Source: Blautia hominis
GTDB taxonomy: Bacteria > Bacillota > Clostridia > Lachnospirales > Lachnospiraceae
Direction: 5' to 3'
Assembly (NCBI GenBank): GCA_002270465.1
Contig: NQOF01000002.1
Coordinates: forward strand, 744,001 to 808,000
DNA: 64,000 bases
Shown in pieces: positions 8,771-18,556 of this stretch; within the stretch, counting starts at the first letter, position 1; each line of letters starts with the position of its first letter. The notes under the pieces were generated by a model. That model made no database searches and was not told the origin of the DNA. It saw nothing but the letters and a program-made list of their open reading frames with translations. Both the position numbers and the translations under genes were made by a program.

Positions 8771-10351
8771 ATGATAAATATTATACCCTGCCCAAGCGGT
8801 AAAACAGAAGAATATTCAGGTACCTGCCGGATACCGCCGGCAATTGGCGTTGCGATGGAGGACTTTGAAGGCTGGTGCCTTAAAGCGTTTCTTAAGCGGA
8901 CAGAAGTAACCATTGATGAGAGTGCAGTCTGGCTTAAACTGGTAAGAAACCGTAAGTTGGATAAAGAAGGTTATTGTTTGAAAATTAATGAAGAGAATAT
9001 AACAATAGAAGCGGCTTGTGAGTCCGGAGTAATCTGGGCTTTAACGACAGTCGTGAATTTGTTAGAAGGCGATACCCTGCCCTGCTGCATGATTGTGGAT
9101 ACTCCGAAGTATCCGCACAGGGGGCTGTCTTTAGACTGCACAAGAAATTATTTCTCTCCCGGCACGGTCAAAAAAGTGATTGAGCAGATTTCTCTGGCTA
9201 AAATGAATGTACTGCACTGGCATTTGTCCGATGACCAGGGGTGGCGTATTGAGAGTAAGAAATTCCCTCTGCTGCATGAAATTAGCAAGGAGTATTATTC
9301 TCAGGATGAGATTAAGGAAATCGTTGATTTTGCCAGAGTGCGCGGGGTAGAAATTATTCCGGAAATTGATTTGCCTGGACATACCATTGGAATATTAGCC
9401 GCATATCCTCAGTATAGCTGTTCTGGCAAGGCTGTCGGGCTGGCAGAGAGCGGCGGTATTTACCGTACCATTCTTTGTGCCGGACAGGAGCAGACCTTTG
9501 AATTTATCCGCCAGCTTCTGGAGGAAATCTGCACCTTGTTCCCATCGGACCGTTTCCATATCGGCGGCGATGAAGCGCCAAAGAATGAGTGGGCGAAGTG
9601 TCCGCACTGCCAAAACCGGATGAAAGAGCAGGGCATTGAGAATTTAGAGGATTTACAGGGGTATTTCGTAGCGAACGTAGCAAAGATATTAGAGGAACTT
9701 GGAAAACAGCCGATAGGATGGAATGATGTATTGCTGGCAGAAAATGCACCTAAGGATATTCAGATTCAGTACTGGAGTGTGAATCACGCTGAGTCGATGC
9801 AAAGTTTTGCGGGTAAAGGGGGGCGGTTTATTTACTCGGATATGTTTGAACTCTATTTTGATTATCCTTATAGTATGACACCAATTAAAAAGGTCTATGA
9901 ATGCATTCCTCATATCAGTAAGATTGAATGTAGTGAATATTCCGGGTTTTGCGGTCTGGAGGCGTGTATCTGGTGCGAACATATTAAAGACGGCGAACGG
10001 CTGGAACAGCTTTTATTCCCGCGTATTTTTGCAGTGGCTGAAGGTGCATGGACAGGGACCGGGGCAGCAGATTATGAGCAGTTTCTGCAAAGGCTGATAC
10101 CGATGGCAGAAAGAACGGCAAAGGCGGGGAATGCATGTACTCCGCAGCATTGGTGGGACCCGGAAGGTGAGGCGCGCCGCAAGGAGGCGATTGACTATTT
10201 TGTTGGTATTAGTAGTGCAATGGCTCCGGAAACCAGAGAGCAGACGGTAGAAAGTGCAAGACCGAATAAGGAATTTGAGCAGAGTTTCATGACAAAATTT
10301 TTTAGGGAAAGTGATTTGCCGATTTTATTGAAACTAATGACGGGAGAATAG
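8771..10351 (+). CDS. GH20 beta-N-acetylhexosaminidase
   Basis: This 526-residue GH20 enzyme uses substrate-assisted catalysis on terminal beta-GlcNAc or GalNAc. The motif HIGGDEAP is present with D267 and E268 as the assisting and acid/base residues, preceded by the GH20b-like N-terminal domain and the barrel start PHRGLSLDCTRNYF and LHWHLSDDQGWR. No signal peptide or anchor is visible, unusual for a secreted hexosaminidase but consistent with the other enzymes of the locus. The ATG is 9 bases after the GH1 stop region with GGAGAAGG as ribosome binding site. It is the last gene before a clear terminator. Confidence 0.93.
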   Translation: MINIIPCPSGKTEEYSGTCRIPPAIGVAMEDFEGWCLKAFLKRTEVTIDESAVWLKLVRNRKLDKEGYCLKINEENITIEAACESGVIWALTTVVNLLEGDTLPCCMIVDTPKYPHRGLSLDCTRNYFSPGTVKKVIEQISLAKMNVLHWHLSDDQGWRIESKKFPLLHEISKEYYSQDEIKEIVDFARVRGVEIIPEIDLPGHTIGILAAYPQYSCSGKAVGLAESGGIYRTILCAGQEQTFEFIRQLLEEICTLFPSDRFHIGGDEAPKNEWAKCPHCQNRMKEQGIENLEDLQGYFVANVAKILEELGKQPIGWNDVLLAENAPKDIQIQYWSVNHAESMQSFAGKGGRFIYSDMFELYFDYPYSMTPIKKVYECIPHISKIECSEYSGFCGLEACIWCEHIKDGERLEQLLFPRIFAVAEGAWTGTGAADYEQFLQRLIPMAERTAKAGNACTPQHWWDPEGEARRKEAIDYFVGISSAMAPETREQTVESARPNKEFEQSFMTKFFRESDLPILLKLMTGE

Positions 10352-10391
10352 GTATAAAACTTGAATTACCTGTCTGAACGGATAAGATAAT

Positions 10392-10421
10392 CAGGAAGCT
10401 AGAATGGCTTCCTGGTTTTTT
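10392..10421 (+). terminator. Rho-independent terminator after GH20
   Basis: CAGGAAGC (10392-10399) pairs with GCTTCCTG (10407-10414) around a 7-base loop and is followed by a run of seven T. It closes the operon that runs from before the window to GH20. Confidence 0.85.
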
Positions 10422-10500
10422 CGTATACAATCATTTACACTGTTTTGCTTGATTAAGTGGAAAAGTCTGGTCACTTCTGCAGTATGAAAAAGGTTTAAAA

Positions 10501-10529
10501 TTGCTATATAAAAGTTTAAAAAATATAAT
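10501..10529 (+). promoter_or_regulatory. Candidate sigma-A promoter for the second GH78 gene
   Basis: TTGCTA (10501-10506) and TATAAT (10524-10529) are separated by 17 bases, downstream of the terminator and about 50 bases before the GH78 ribosome binding site GGAGGTG. The -35 box is a weak match. Confidence 0.5.
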
Positions 10530-10586
10530 GGTATTTGGAAAATGAAATGATATGATAGGGATAAGACTTGGAGGTGTGCAAAAATA

Positions 10587-13283
10587 ATGAGAAAAGAACT
10601 ATATGCGGCAGATTTGAAGGTTAATGGGTTGACAGAACCACTGGGAGTTTCTTGTGAAGATACTTGTTTTGGATGGAAAATAAAGGGAATAGGCTGCGGT
10701 GTGGTGCAGAGGCAGTTTCGGATACAGGTGGCAGCAGACAGAAGTTTTTGTTCTGAAGCTATGATTGCCGATATCACGGAGGATTCGAGCCGGCAATACT
10801 ATTATCTGCAGCAGGCTTTACCGGAAAAGACCAAATTTTATTGGCGGCTCATGCTGGTTCTCAGCTATGAAAACTGTGAAGAGCATAATATCGGCTGGAG
10901 TAAATGTGCGGTTTTTGAAACAGCTTTAGAAAACCATTATTCCTGGAAAGCCAAGTGGATAGAGGCCGATGAAGATTTTTATAAGGAAGCTGATATGCTT
11001 TGCCGTAAGTTCTGGAAGCAGGATGCACAGCATAGGGGGGATGACCAGGGACTTAGACGTAATCCCTATATGCGGAAGCTGTTTTATGTTGAGGATGGTA
11101 TCGACTATGCCAGATTATATATTACGGCAAGGGGGCTGTATGAAGCATATCTCAATGGAGGGAAGGTCGGAAATTATGCAATGGCACCGGACTTTACTGC
11201 CTTTAACAAAGAACTGTACTATCAAACCTATGATATTACTCAGATGCTAAAGTACGGTGAGAATCATTTGCAGGTTATATTGGGGGATGGGTGGTTTGTG
11301 GGGCATGCACAGGGGATTCCCGGAACCAACCATCTCTATGGCGAACGCCCTGCTTTACTGCTGCAGGCGGAGATCTGCTACCATGACGGGCGTAAGCAGT
11401 TTTTCGTCAGCGATGAAGACTTTGAAGTTTACTCGGGTCCGTTACTCTATGCAGATTTATTTATAGGCGAATACTGGGATTATCAGGAGACAGAAAAACA
11501 ATTTAAGTCTATTGTCAGAGAATATGATAAATCAATACTTGTGCCGCAAAAGGGGGAAGGAGTTGCCGAAATTGAAATTCTGCCTGCGGTTTCCAGCCGC
11601 AAGCTGCGCGAAGGAGAATATATCGTAGACTTTGGACGCATCATTGCCGGACGGGAACGCATTATATTTGAAAATGAAGAGAATCGTAAGATTAAAATAG
11701 AATATAGTGAAATGCTGGATGAGGCGAAAGATGGTGATTTGATGGAGTTGATTTCCGGTTTTCCCTATCATGACCAGACAAATTATCTTATGACTGGAAA
11801 TCAAAGCCATCTTGTTTTTGAGCCAAGATTTAGTTTTCAGGGATTTCGCTATATAAAAATAAGCGGCGTGGAAAATGGTATACGTAAAGAGCAATGTGAG
11901 GCGGTGGTATTAGAAACGAAAATGAGAAATACCATCTCCTTTCAGTGCAATAATCCATTGATTAACCAACTAATGGAAAATGTAAAGCGGAGTCAGCAGG
12001 GGAATATGATTTCCATCCCAACCGATTGCCCGCAGCGGGAACGTGCCGGCTTTACCGGCGATGCACAGATTTTTAGTGCATCCGCTGCATGGAATCAGGA
12101 TGTGGAGCAGTTCTATCGCCGCTGGCTTGAACAGTGCCGGTTAGAGCAGTTGGAAAAAGGGCAGATTCCGATAGTAGTTCCATATACAAAGGCATATTCA
12201 GAGAACGAGGCAAATCCCGGCTGGACTTCTGCCGGCTGGGGGGATGCTATTATTTTTGCTGCCTGGGATATATATCGTGCTTATGGAGACATCCATATTC
12301 TTGAAGAGAACTATGAAGCAATGGAGCGGTGGATGAATTATGTGAAGGAATGCGCCGCTGAGATGATGCCGGAGCGTTTCTATTTTGACTATCATAACCG
12401 CTGCTGGCAGAAGTATCTTTGGAATGCAGGATTCCATTGGGGAGATTGGAAACTTCCAGGCTATACAGATGAAGAAGGAGCACAGTTTACGAAAGAAATT
12501 ACCGGTTCCCTTTTTTATTATCATGAAGCATGTACGATGGAACAAATCTGCCAGGAACTGAAATACCATGAGCAGACAAAGGTTTATAAAGATTTGAAAG
12601 AACGGATTAAAACAGCTTTTTACATGGTGTATGTTTCCGAAGATATGCGGATTGTTAAGGAGTTCCAAGGCGCATATGTACTGGCACTGCACTTTGGAAT
12701 TGCAGAAGGCAGGGAAGCAGAAGCTTTTGCAGCCAGGTTAAATGAAATGGTGAAGCAGTCAGGGTATCATTTGCAAACAGGTTTTTTATCTACGCCATAT
12801 CTTCTCGATGTGCTATGCCGGTATGGCTGGAAAGATACTGCTGCCCAAGTGTTTTACCAGGAAAGCAGTCCCTCATGGATATATCAGGTTAAACATGGGG
12901 CGACCACAATCTGGGAAGACTGGGACGGGGATCTATTGCTTGAAAATGGGAAGACAAAGGGAAGCAGTTTCAACCACTATGCATTTGGATGCATCTGTGA
13001 TTTTGTTTATCGGAAGATAGCAGGGGTGTCCATTGAAGAAGCAGGATTTAAGAGAATACGAATTGCTCCCGAGTTTCTGCAGGGTATCAATATGGTAGAG
13101 TTAGCCTATGAAACTCCATATGGGTTATTGCAGGTCAAATGGAATCAAAGCGAGAAGGGGACAGAGGTCAAAATAATGGTGCCTCATAATACTTCAGCAA
13201 TAATCGGGGAAGGAAAAGATGTGGCAGTGCTGGGCAGCGGGGAGCATACGTTACTGTACACACCCTTCGGGCATGCACAGTAA
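10587..13283 (+). CDS. GH78 alpha-L-rhamnosidase
   Basis: This 898-residue inverting alpha-L-rhamnosidase has its own promoter region. It contains the N-terminal beta domain, an insert-rich lectin-like domain with LYITARGLYEAYLNG, and the barrel motif DCPQRERAGFTGDAQ giving D480, E485 and D492. The second catalytic Glu is E777 in TTIWE, followed by SFNHYAFG. The ATG at 10587 follows GGAGGTG by 10 bases. No signal peptide is seen. It is only distantly similar to the other GH78 proteins here, so different rhamnosidic linkages or aglycones are possible. A YesM/YesN pair follows about 80 bases downstream and may sense the released product. Confidence 0.93.
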   Translation: MRKELYAADLKVNGLTEPLGVSCEDTCFGWKIKGIGCGVVQRQFRIQVAADRSFCSEAMIADITEDSSRQYYYLQQALPEKTKFYWRLMLVLSYENCEEHNIGWSKCAVFETALENHYSWKAKWIEADEDFYKEADMLCRKFWKQDAQHRGDDQGLRRNPYMRKLFYVEDGIDYARLYITARGLYEAYLNGGKVGNYAMAPDFTAFNKELYYQTYDITQMLKYGENHLQVILGDGWFVGHAQGIPGTNHLYGERPALLLQAEICYHDGRKQFFVSDEDFEVYSGPLLYADLFIGEYWDYQETEKQFKSIVREYDKSILVPQKGEGVAEIEILPAVSSRKLREGEYIVDFGRIIAGRERIIFENEENRKIKIEYSEMLDEAKDGDLMELISGFPYHDQTNYLMTGNQSHLVFEPRFSFQGFRYIKISGVENGIRKEQCEAVVLETKMRNTISFQCNNPLINQLMENVKRSQQGNMISIPTDCPQRERAGFTGDAQIFSASAAWNQDVEQFYRRWLEQCRLEQLEKGQIPIVVPYTKAYSENEANPGWTSAGWGDAIIFAAWDIYRAYGDIHILEENYEAMERWMNYVKECAAEMMPERFYFDYHNRCWQKYLWNAGFHWGDWKLPGYTDEEGAQFTKEITGSLFYYHEACTMEQICQELKYHEQTKVYKDLKERIKTAFYMVYVSEDMRIVKEFQGAYVLALHFGIAEGREAEAFAARLNEMVKQSGYHLQTGFLSTPYLLDVLCRYGWKDTAAQVFYQESSPSWIYQVKHGATTIWEDWDGDLLLENGKTKGSSFNHYAFGCICDFVYRKIAGVSIEEAGFKRIRIAPEFLQGINMVELAYETPYGLLQVKWNQSEKGTEVKIMVPHNTSAIIGEGKDVAVLGSGEHTLLYTPFGHAQ

Positions 13284-13366
13284 CGAGCATGACTGTGATA
13301 ATTCTGGTTTAAAATAGGAAGCAGGCGGAGTATAATTGAGATAATAAGCATACAGGAGGGGAACGG

Positions 13367-15028
13367 ATGAAATACAAAATACCGCATGTATTTGATTATG
13401 TTTACGCCAAGGTGATTGCAATAATCCTGCTGTTAATATTTCCGTTAAATATCATCGCAATTAAGCAGAATGCCGGTTCTATGGATGCCATGTTAGAGCA
13501 GGCCCGGCTTACGGCGCAGAATCTGGCGGATAACTACATGAGTGATGTAAATGCCCGGATGGAAAATACACAGAGTATCCTGGTTCATTTCTTACAGGAG
13601 GATGTGGACTGTATTGTGATGCGGGAGCAGCCGGAAGATGATTATAAATATGAAAGTGCGAAAATGCGGTTTTACTATAATTTAAAAAATATCGGCGGTC
13701 TCATCAACGGTGCGGACGGATACTTCTACTACATGAACGGGAAACAGGATATGCTTGCCTGGGGACCGCCGGTAAAAGGGGACAATATCCTTTTGACGAT
13801 GGAGGATTTTATCACATCCCACTTGGAAAAGAACGGCAGTCAGGGATGGCATATCTATGAACTGAATTCCAAGAAATATCTTGTGCTGGTCATGAAGAGG
13901 AAAAATATTTCGTATGGGGCATGGATGAGTCTGGAGGATATGGAAGACCAGATTCAAAAGGGCATCGAGTACCCGGGACAGTCTATATCATTTCATGAAG
14001 AGGCTGCAGGAGAGACTGACCGGGAAATGATAAGAGTTTCTTCACAGGAAAAAGGGATTCTGCTGAATATAGATATCCCGGTGCAGGAGGTAACGGGAAA
14101 GCTGTCAGGCTATCAGAAAATAATGCGTGCATTAGTTTTTATCTATCTGATGCTGGTACCTGTCCTCTATTTTATTTTGAGACATCTGTTCCTGATTCCT
14201 TTGCGTAAGATTAATGAAGCGCATAGCCAGCTCAGGGAAGGGAATCAGGATTACCGTTTATCGGAAGCAGGTAATTCAGTGGAATTTAGGGAGGCATTTC
14301 GCTCGTTTAACCAAATGGCGGACAATATTAACCGGCTTAAGATAGAAGGGTATGAAAAAGAAATTGCACGTCAAAAGATGGAACTTAAGAACCTGCAGCT
14401 TCAGATAAGGCCGCACTTTTTGCTGAATACGTTTAACCTCATCTATACGCTGATTCAGAGGAAAGAATATAGTGCAATCCAGGATATTGTACTGTATTTA
14501 TCTGATTATTTCAGGTATATATTCCGAAGCCATAAAGATCTGGAACTGTTTCCGAAAGAAATGGATATGATCAAAAAGTATATTATGCTGACGAAAATCC
14601 GGTATGCAGGCTGCATTGATTTTACATGTGAGACAGACCCTGAGCTGGAATTCATCCGTGTCCCTCCGCTTTTGCTCCATAATTTTGTAGAAAATTCAAT
14701 TAAATACGGGATGAAAAAAGACCAGATTCTGCAGATTACTCTGATTGGGGAATATGAAGACCAGCAGGTCACGATTTACATTATGGATGACGGCAACGGA
14801 ATGGACAAGGAGACTCTTGAATACGAGAGGAATCTGTTAAGCGGGCAGATAAAGCCGAAGGATCCCAATGCCCATATCGGGCTGCTGAATTCCAGCAAGC
14901 GCCTGAAATACTTTTACGGGGATTCGGCATGCATCAGTGTGGATTCAGAACCGGACAAACTGACCTGTTTTAAAATACAATTTCCATATAATCTGGAGGG
15001 ACAAGATGAACTTACTGATTGTGAATGA
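13367..15028 (+). CDS. YesM-type sensor histidine kinase
   Basis: This is a 553-residue membrane kinase. A transmembrane helix at about residues 10-28 leads into an extracellular sensing domain of about 220 residues, then a second helix (about 247-268), a HAMP segment, the His_kinase motif with IRPHFLLNTF (phosphorylatable H350) and an ATPase domain with FVENSIKYG and MDDGNGMD. GGAGGGG precedes the ATG. Its gene overlaps the next response-regulator gene by 23 bases, so they form a pair. By analogy with other YesM/YesN systems it is expected to sense an extracellular oligosaccharide directly or through the neighbouring binding protein; that role is inferred. Confidence 0.92.
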   Translation: MKYKIPHVFDYVYAKVIAIILLLIFPLNIIAIKQNAGSMDAMLEQARLTAQNLADNYMSDVNARMENTQSILVHFLQEDVDCIVMREQPEDDYKYESAKMRFYYNLKNIGGLINGADGYFYYMNGKQDMLAWGPPVKGDNILLTMEDFITSHLEKNGSQGWHIYELNSKKYLVLVMKRKNISYGAWMSLEDMEDQIQKGIEYPGQSISFHEEAAGETDREMIRVSSQEKGILLNIDIPVQEVTGKLSGYQKIMRALVFIYLMLVPVLYFILRHLFLIPLRKINEAHSQLREGNQDYRLSEAGNSVEFREAFRSFNQMADNINRLKIEGYEKEIARQKMELKNLQLQIRPHFLLNTFNLIYTLIQRKEYSAIQDIVLYLSDYFRYIFRSHKDLELFPKEMDMIKKYIMLTKIRYAGCIDFTCETDPELEFIRVPPLLLHNFVENSIKYGMKKDQILQITLIGEYEDQQVTIYIMDDGNGMDKETLEYERNLLSGQIKPKDPNAHIGLLNSSKRLKYFYGDSACISVDSEPDKLTCFKIQFPYNLEGQDELTDCE

Positions 15029-15794
15029 TGAAGTGCTGACAGCAGATACGATGAAAGCTGATATTGATTGGAAATCATATGGCATTGAGCAGGTGTATGT
15101 GGCTTACAATGCGGATGATGCAAAAAAATGTATGACAGAAGTGCGGATAGATATCCTGCTTTGTGATATTGAAATGCCGGAGGAGAACGGCATTTCTGTG
15201 TGCCGCTGGGTCAGGGAACACGAAAAACAGACAGAATGCATTTTTCTTACATGCCATGCGAACTTTGAATACGCGAGGGAGGCAATCGAATTAGGCTGCA
15301 GGAATTATATTCTGATACCCGCAAAATATGAAGAAATCGGGGCAGAAGTGAAAAGGGTTGCGTTAGAGATTCAGCAGAAGTTGGAGGATAAACGGTATCA
15401 AGAGTATGGGCGGCAGGCGGTTCATGACAAGACCAGCCATATCATTGAGCAGTTTGGGGAAAAGAAGGCACCGGAAGAATTGGTTATGGAGACGGTGAAT
15501 TATATTCATGCCCATATCGGGGATGCCCAGCTTTCGGTAAATGAAATTGCAGAAAAGCTTTATATGCATCCGGTCTATTTAAACCGCGTTTTTAAAAATG
15601 AAAAGAATATTTCCATTGGCAAATATATAATCGGCGAGCGGATGGAAATGGCAGCGGGACTTTTAAGGGATGGGCGGATTTGCGCAAATATTGTGGCCCA
15701 GCAGGTCGGATATAGCTCTTATCCCAGCTTTAATACGATGTTCAAGAAATATTTCGGCTGTACGCCCGCACAATATCAGGAGGAACACAAATAA
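15006..15794 (+). CDS. YesN-type response regulator with AraC DNA-binding domain
   Basis: The 262-residue protein has a receiver domain with phosphoacceptor D54 (LLCDIEMP) and a C-terminal AraC-type double helix-turn-helix ending in FKKYFGCTPAQYQEE. The position that normally holds the switch lysine of the receiver (LKP) reads LIP, with I104 in place of Lys; a Lys is found two residues later. GGAGGG precedes the ATG, which lies inside the 3' end of the kinase gene. It probably activates the downstream binding-protein gene and permeases, and perhaps the glycosidase genes. Confidence 0.92.
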   Translation: MNLLIVNDEVLTADTMKADIDWKSYGIEQVYVAYNADDAKKCMTEVRIDILLCDIEMPEENGISVCRWVREHEKQTECIFLTCHANFEYAREAIELGCRNYILIPAKYEEIGAEVKRVALEIQQKLEDKRYQEYGRQAVHDKTSHIIEQFGEKKAPEELVMETVNYIHAHIGDAQLSVNEIAEKLYMHPVYLNRVFKNEKNISIGKYIIGERMEMAAGLLRDGRICANIVAQQVGYSSYPSFNTMFKKYFGCTPAQYQEEHK

Positions 15795-15921
15795 GTCTTT
15801 GAAAGTTTATTTAGAGAACTTTTAGGTTTGTTTTACATATTTTCAAATTTCTCCAGAAAGGTTATGCTTATCTTACAAGAAAGAGCTTCCGGAAGTGCTC
15901 ATAAGGTGAAAGGAGAAGAAT

Positions 15922-17457
15922 ATGAAAAAGAAAATTGTTGCAGTGGTTATGTGCCTTGCAATGAGCACAGCAATGCTTGCAGGATGCGGCGGCGGTAAAT
16001 CGCAGGATGGAGCAAAAGAAGGTAAGGATTCAGACAGCGGTGAAATTACAGAGATTGTCTGGCAATATCCGTCAGCGGGCAACTTAGGTGCAGGATTCCA
16101 GGATGTGGAGGATGCCCTGAATGAAATGCTGGAAAGAGATATCGGGGTGCATGTGACATTCGAGACGACAGATTTGATGAACTCACAGAAAGAGGCATCT
16201 TTGATGATTTCGGCAGGGGAACAGCTGGACATCTGCCTGACGGCATTTACCGGATTAGGTCCAATGGTGGACAGTGAGCTGATTATTCCAATAGATGACC
16301 TGGTAGAGACTTATGGAAAAGATATCAGGGAACACTGCGGTGTCCTGCTGGACGGCTGTTCTTACGGAGATAACCTGTATGGCGTCTGTACAGCATTTAC
16401 AGCAGGGAAAGGATATGGCTATCTGATACGCACGGATTTATTAGAGAAGTATGGTATCACGATAGATGCGAATAAATATTATACGTTGGAAGAACTCGGG
16501 GAAATATTTGCACAGATAAAAGACGGCGAAGGGGACAGCTTCTACTGTACGATTCCTTGGAATACGACAACTGACCCGTTGAATAATTCCTATATGGAAT
16601 ACGATAAAGTTACAGGTTCATTGTCAGGCGGTGTCCTGATGCTTAATCGGGGATTTGAAGATTTGACTCTCTATAATCTGTTTGAAACAGAGGAGTACAA
16701 GGCATACTGCGAGATGATGTATGACTGGGCTCAAAAGGGATATATATCTGCGGATGCGGCAGTAACGACGGAACTTCCTGAGACGATTTTAAGCAGCGGC
16801 AATTATCTGGGGATGTTTTATTGGGCGGATCCGGGTTCAGCAGGAGGGGTGGAGAAAAATACCTCTATGGATTTGACAACAATTAATTTGGTTGAGCCGT
16901 ATGTCGCCAATAGCGGCGGTCAGGGTATCATGTGGAATATAGCAGTAACATCTGAATACCCGGAAAAAGCAATGGAAACGCTGAACTATATTTACCAGAA
17001 TAAAGAGGCTGCGTGGCTCCTCCAGTTCGGTCTGGAAGGAGAATCCTATGAAATTGTGGAGGAATCAGAAGAAGGAACGCAGATAAAATATCTGTCTGAA
17101 GACACCAGTACACTGCCGTATTTCCAGGTTTATGGAATCTATGGTGACAGATTTGAGTGGCCGGTGGTTTCCCCGGACCCGATTGATTTGAATAAGCAGT
17201 TTAAAGAATGGGATGAAAGCATACCGGAAAGCAGATATTCGCCATCCCTTGGTTATAACTTCGTCCAGACTGATGTGACATCGGAAATCGCCGCCGTCGA
17301 GACGGTTATTGAGCAATATACGCCAAGCCTAAACAGTGGAGCATTGGATCCGGAAAAAGCCCTGCCGGAATTCATTTCCTCTCTGAAAGCGGCAGGAATT
17401 GATAAAATCATTGAAGAGAATCAAAAGCAATTGGACAAGTGGATGGAAAAACAATAA
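15922..17457 (+). CDS. ABC sugar transporter substrate-binding lipoprotein
   Basis: This is a 511-residue solute-binding protein of the CUT1 / LplA-like type. It begins with a lipoprotein signal peptide whose lipobox is LAGC, giving lipidation at C22, followed by a Gly/Ser-rich linker. GGAGAAG precedes the ATG. It is followed by a hairpin and two permease genes. It is expected to bind an oligosaccharide outside the membrane and pass it to the permeases at 17604-19459. It lies directly downstream of the two-component pair, a common arrangement for inducible oligosaccharide ABC systems. Confidence 0.93.
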   Translation: MKKKIVAVVMCLAMSTAMLAGCGGGKSQDGAKEGKDSDSGEITEIVWQYPSAGNLGAGFQDVEDALNEMLERDIGVHVTFETTDLMNSQKEASLMISAGEQLDICLTAFTGLGPMVDSELIIPIDDLVETYGKDIREHCGVLLDGCSYGDNLYGVCTAFTAGKGYGYLIRTDLLEKYGITIDANKYYTLEELGEIFAQIKDGEGDSFYCTIPWNTTTDPLNNSYMEYDKVTGSLSGGVLMLNRGFEDLTLYNLFETEEYKAYCEMMYDWAQKGYISADAAVTTELPETILSSGNYLGMFYWADPGSAGGVEKNTSMDLTTINLVEPYVANSGGQGIMWNIAVTSEYPEKAMETLNYIYQNKEAAWLLQFGLEGESYEIVEESEEGTQIKYLSEDTSTLPYFQVYGIYGDRFEWPVVSPDPIDLNKQFKEWDESIPESRYSPSLGYNFVQTDVTSEIAAVETVIEQYTPSLNSGALDPEKALPEFISSLKAAGIDKIIEENQKQLDKWMEKQ

Positions 17458-17467
17458 GTAATCATAT

Positions 17468-17502
17468 CATGGGGCTGCAATGAGCAGCCCCATGTTTGTT
17501 TT
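17468..17502 (+). terminator. Hairpin between binding protein and permeases (partial terminator)
   Basis: A perfect 11-bp stem, CATGGGGCTGC (17468-17478) with GCAGCCCCATG (17484-17494), and loop AATGA, is followed by TTTGTTTT. Placed 10 bases after the binding-protein stop and 100 bases before the permeases, it probably lowers permease transcripts relative to the binding protein or protects the upstream mRNA end. Confidence 0.8.
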
Positions 17503-17603
17503 AACGGATACAAAGTTCGGATGAAAACAGGTCAGGCTGAGCGAACCATATGGAGAGCGCATTGTCTGCTGCTGTTATACTTATTTGGGATAAGGAGAAG
17601 TAA

Positions 17604-18545
17604 ATGAAATCGAATATTACAAGAAAAAACGGTAAAAAGAAAGTCCGCTGGAAATCTGTCCTGCCATTTTACCTTATGGCGGTGCCGGGACTATTGTATA
17701 TGATTATAAATAATTATATTCCTATGTTTGGGGTTGTCATTGCGTTTAAGAAGCTCAACTTTAGAAAGGGAATCTGGGGAAGCGACTGGGTCGGGCTGGA
17801 CAACTTTAAATTTTTATTTGCGACAAAGGATGCATGGACGATTACAAGGAATACGATTTTCTATAATATAGCATTCTTCATAATCGGTACAATTATGGCG
17901 GTTACCCTTGCTATACTTCTGAACGAAGTAATGAGTAAGAATGCTTCAAAAGTCTACCAGACATTGATTCTCCTGCCCTACCTTATGAGCTGGGTAGTCG
18001 TAGGGTATCTGGGTTATGCATTTTTGTCAGCTGAGACTGGTTTTATCAACAACTCAATTCTGCAGCCGCTGGGGATAAAGTCTGTCAACTGGTATCAGGA
18101 GAAGGGATACTGGCCGTTTATACTGGTGCTCGTCAATACATGGAAAGTAGTAGGCTACAGCATGATTATCTATTTTTCCAGTGTGGTGGGGATTAGCCAG
18201 GACTATTACGAAGCAGCCCGGATTGACGGGGCGAAGAAGTGGCAGCAGATTAAAAATATCACCCTGCCTCTGCTTAAGCCAACGATTATTACGATGCTGA
18301 TTCTTGCAATCGGGCAGATATTCCGGTCTGATTTCGGACTGTTCTACCAGATGCCGCAGAACAGCGGCGCACTTTATGAAACGACAAGAACACTGGATGT
18401 TTATGTTTACCAGGCATTAATGAAGAACAGTGATTACGGCATGTCAAGTGCCGCGAGCTTTTATCAATCCATTGTTGGATTTATATTGATTGTTGCTGCG
18501 AATAAAGTGATTAAGAAGTATCAGTCCGGCAGCGCGTTATTCTAA
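17604..18545 (+). CDS. ABC sugar transporter permease, LplB-like
   Basis: The 313-residue inner-membrane permease has about six transmembrane helices and the EAA loop (YYEAARIDGAKKWQQIKNITLPLLKP, residues about 203-228) that contacts the ATPase. GGAGAAG precedes the ATG. It belongs to the CUT1 group with LplB as the named relative. It pairs with the next gene, 12 bases downstream. No ATP-binding subunit is encoded nearby, so a shared MsmX-type ATPase elsewhere in the genome is inferred. Confidence 0.92.
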   Translation: MKSNITRKNGKKKVRWKSVLPFYLMAVPGLLYMIINNYIPMFGVVIAFKKLNFRKGIWGSDWVGLDNFKFLFATKDAWTITRNTIFYNIAFFIIGTIMAVTLAILLNEVMSKNASKVYQTLILLPYLMSWVVVGYLGYAFLSAETGFINNSILQPLGIKSVNWYQEKGYWPFILVLVNTWKVVGYSMIIYFSSVVGISQDYYEAARIDGAKKWQQIKNITLPLLKPTIITMLILAIGQIFRSDFGLFYQMPQNSGALYETTRTLDVYVYQALMKNSDYGMSSAASFYQSIVGFILIVAANKVIKKYQSGSALF

Positions 18546-18556
18546 GGAGGACGAAA

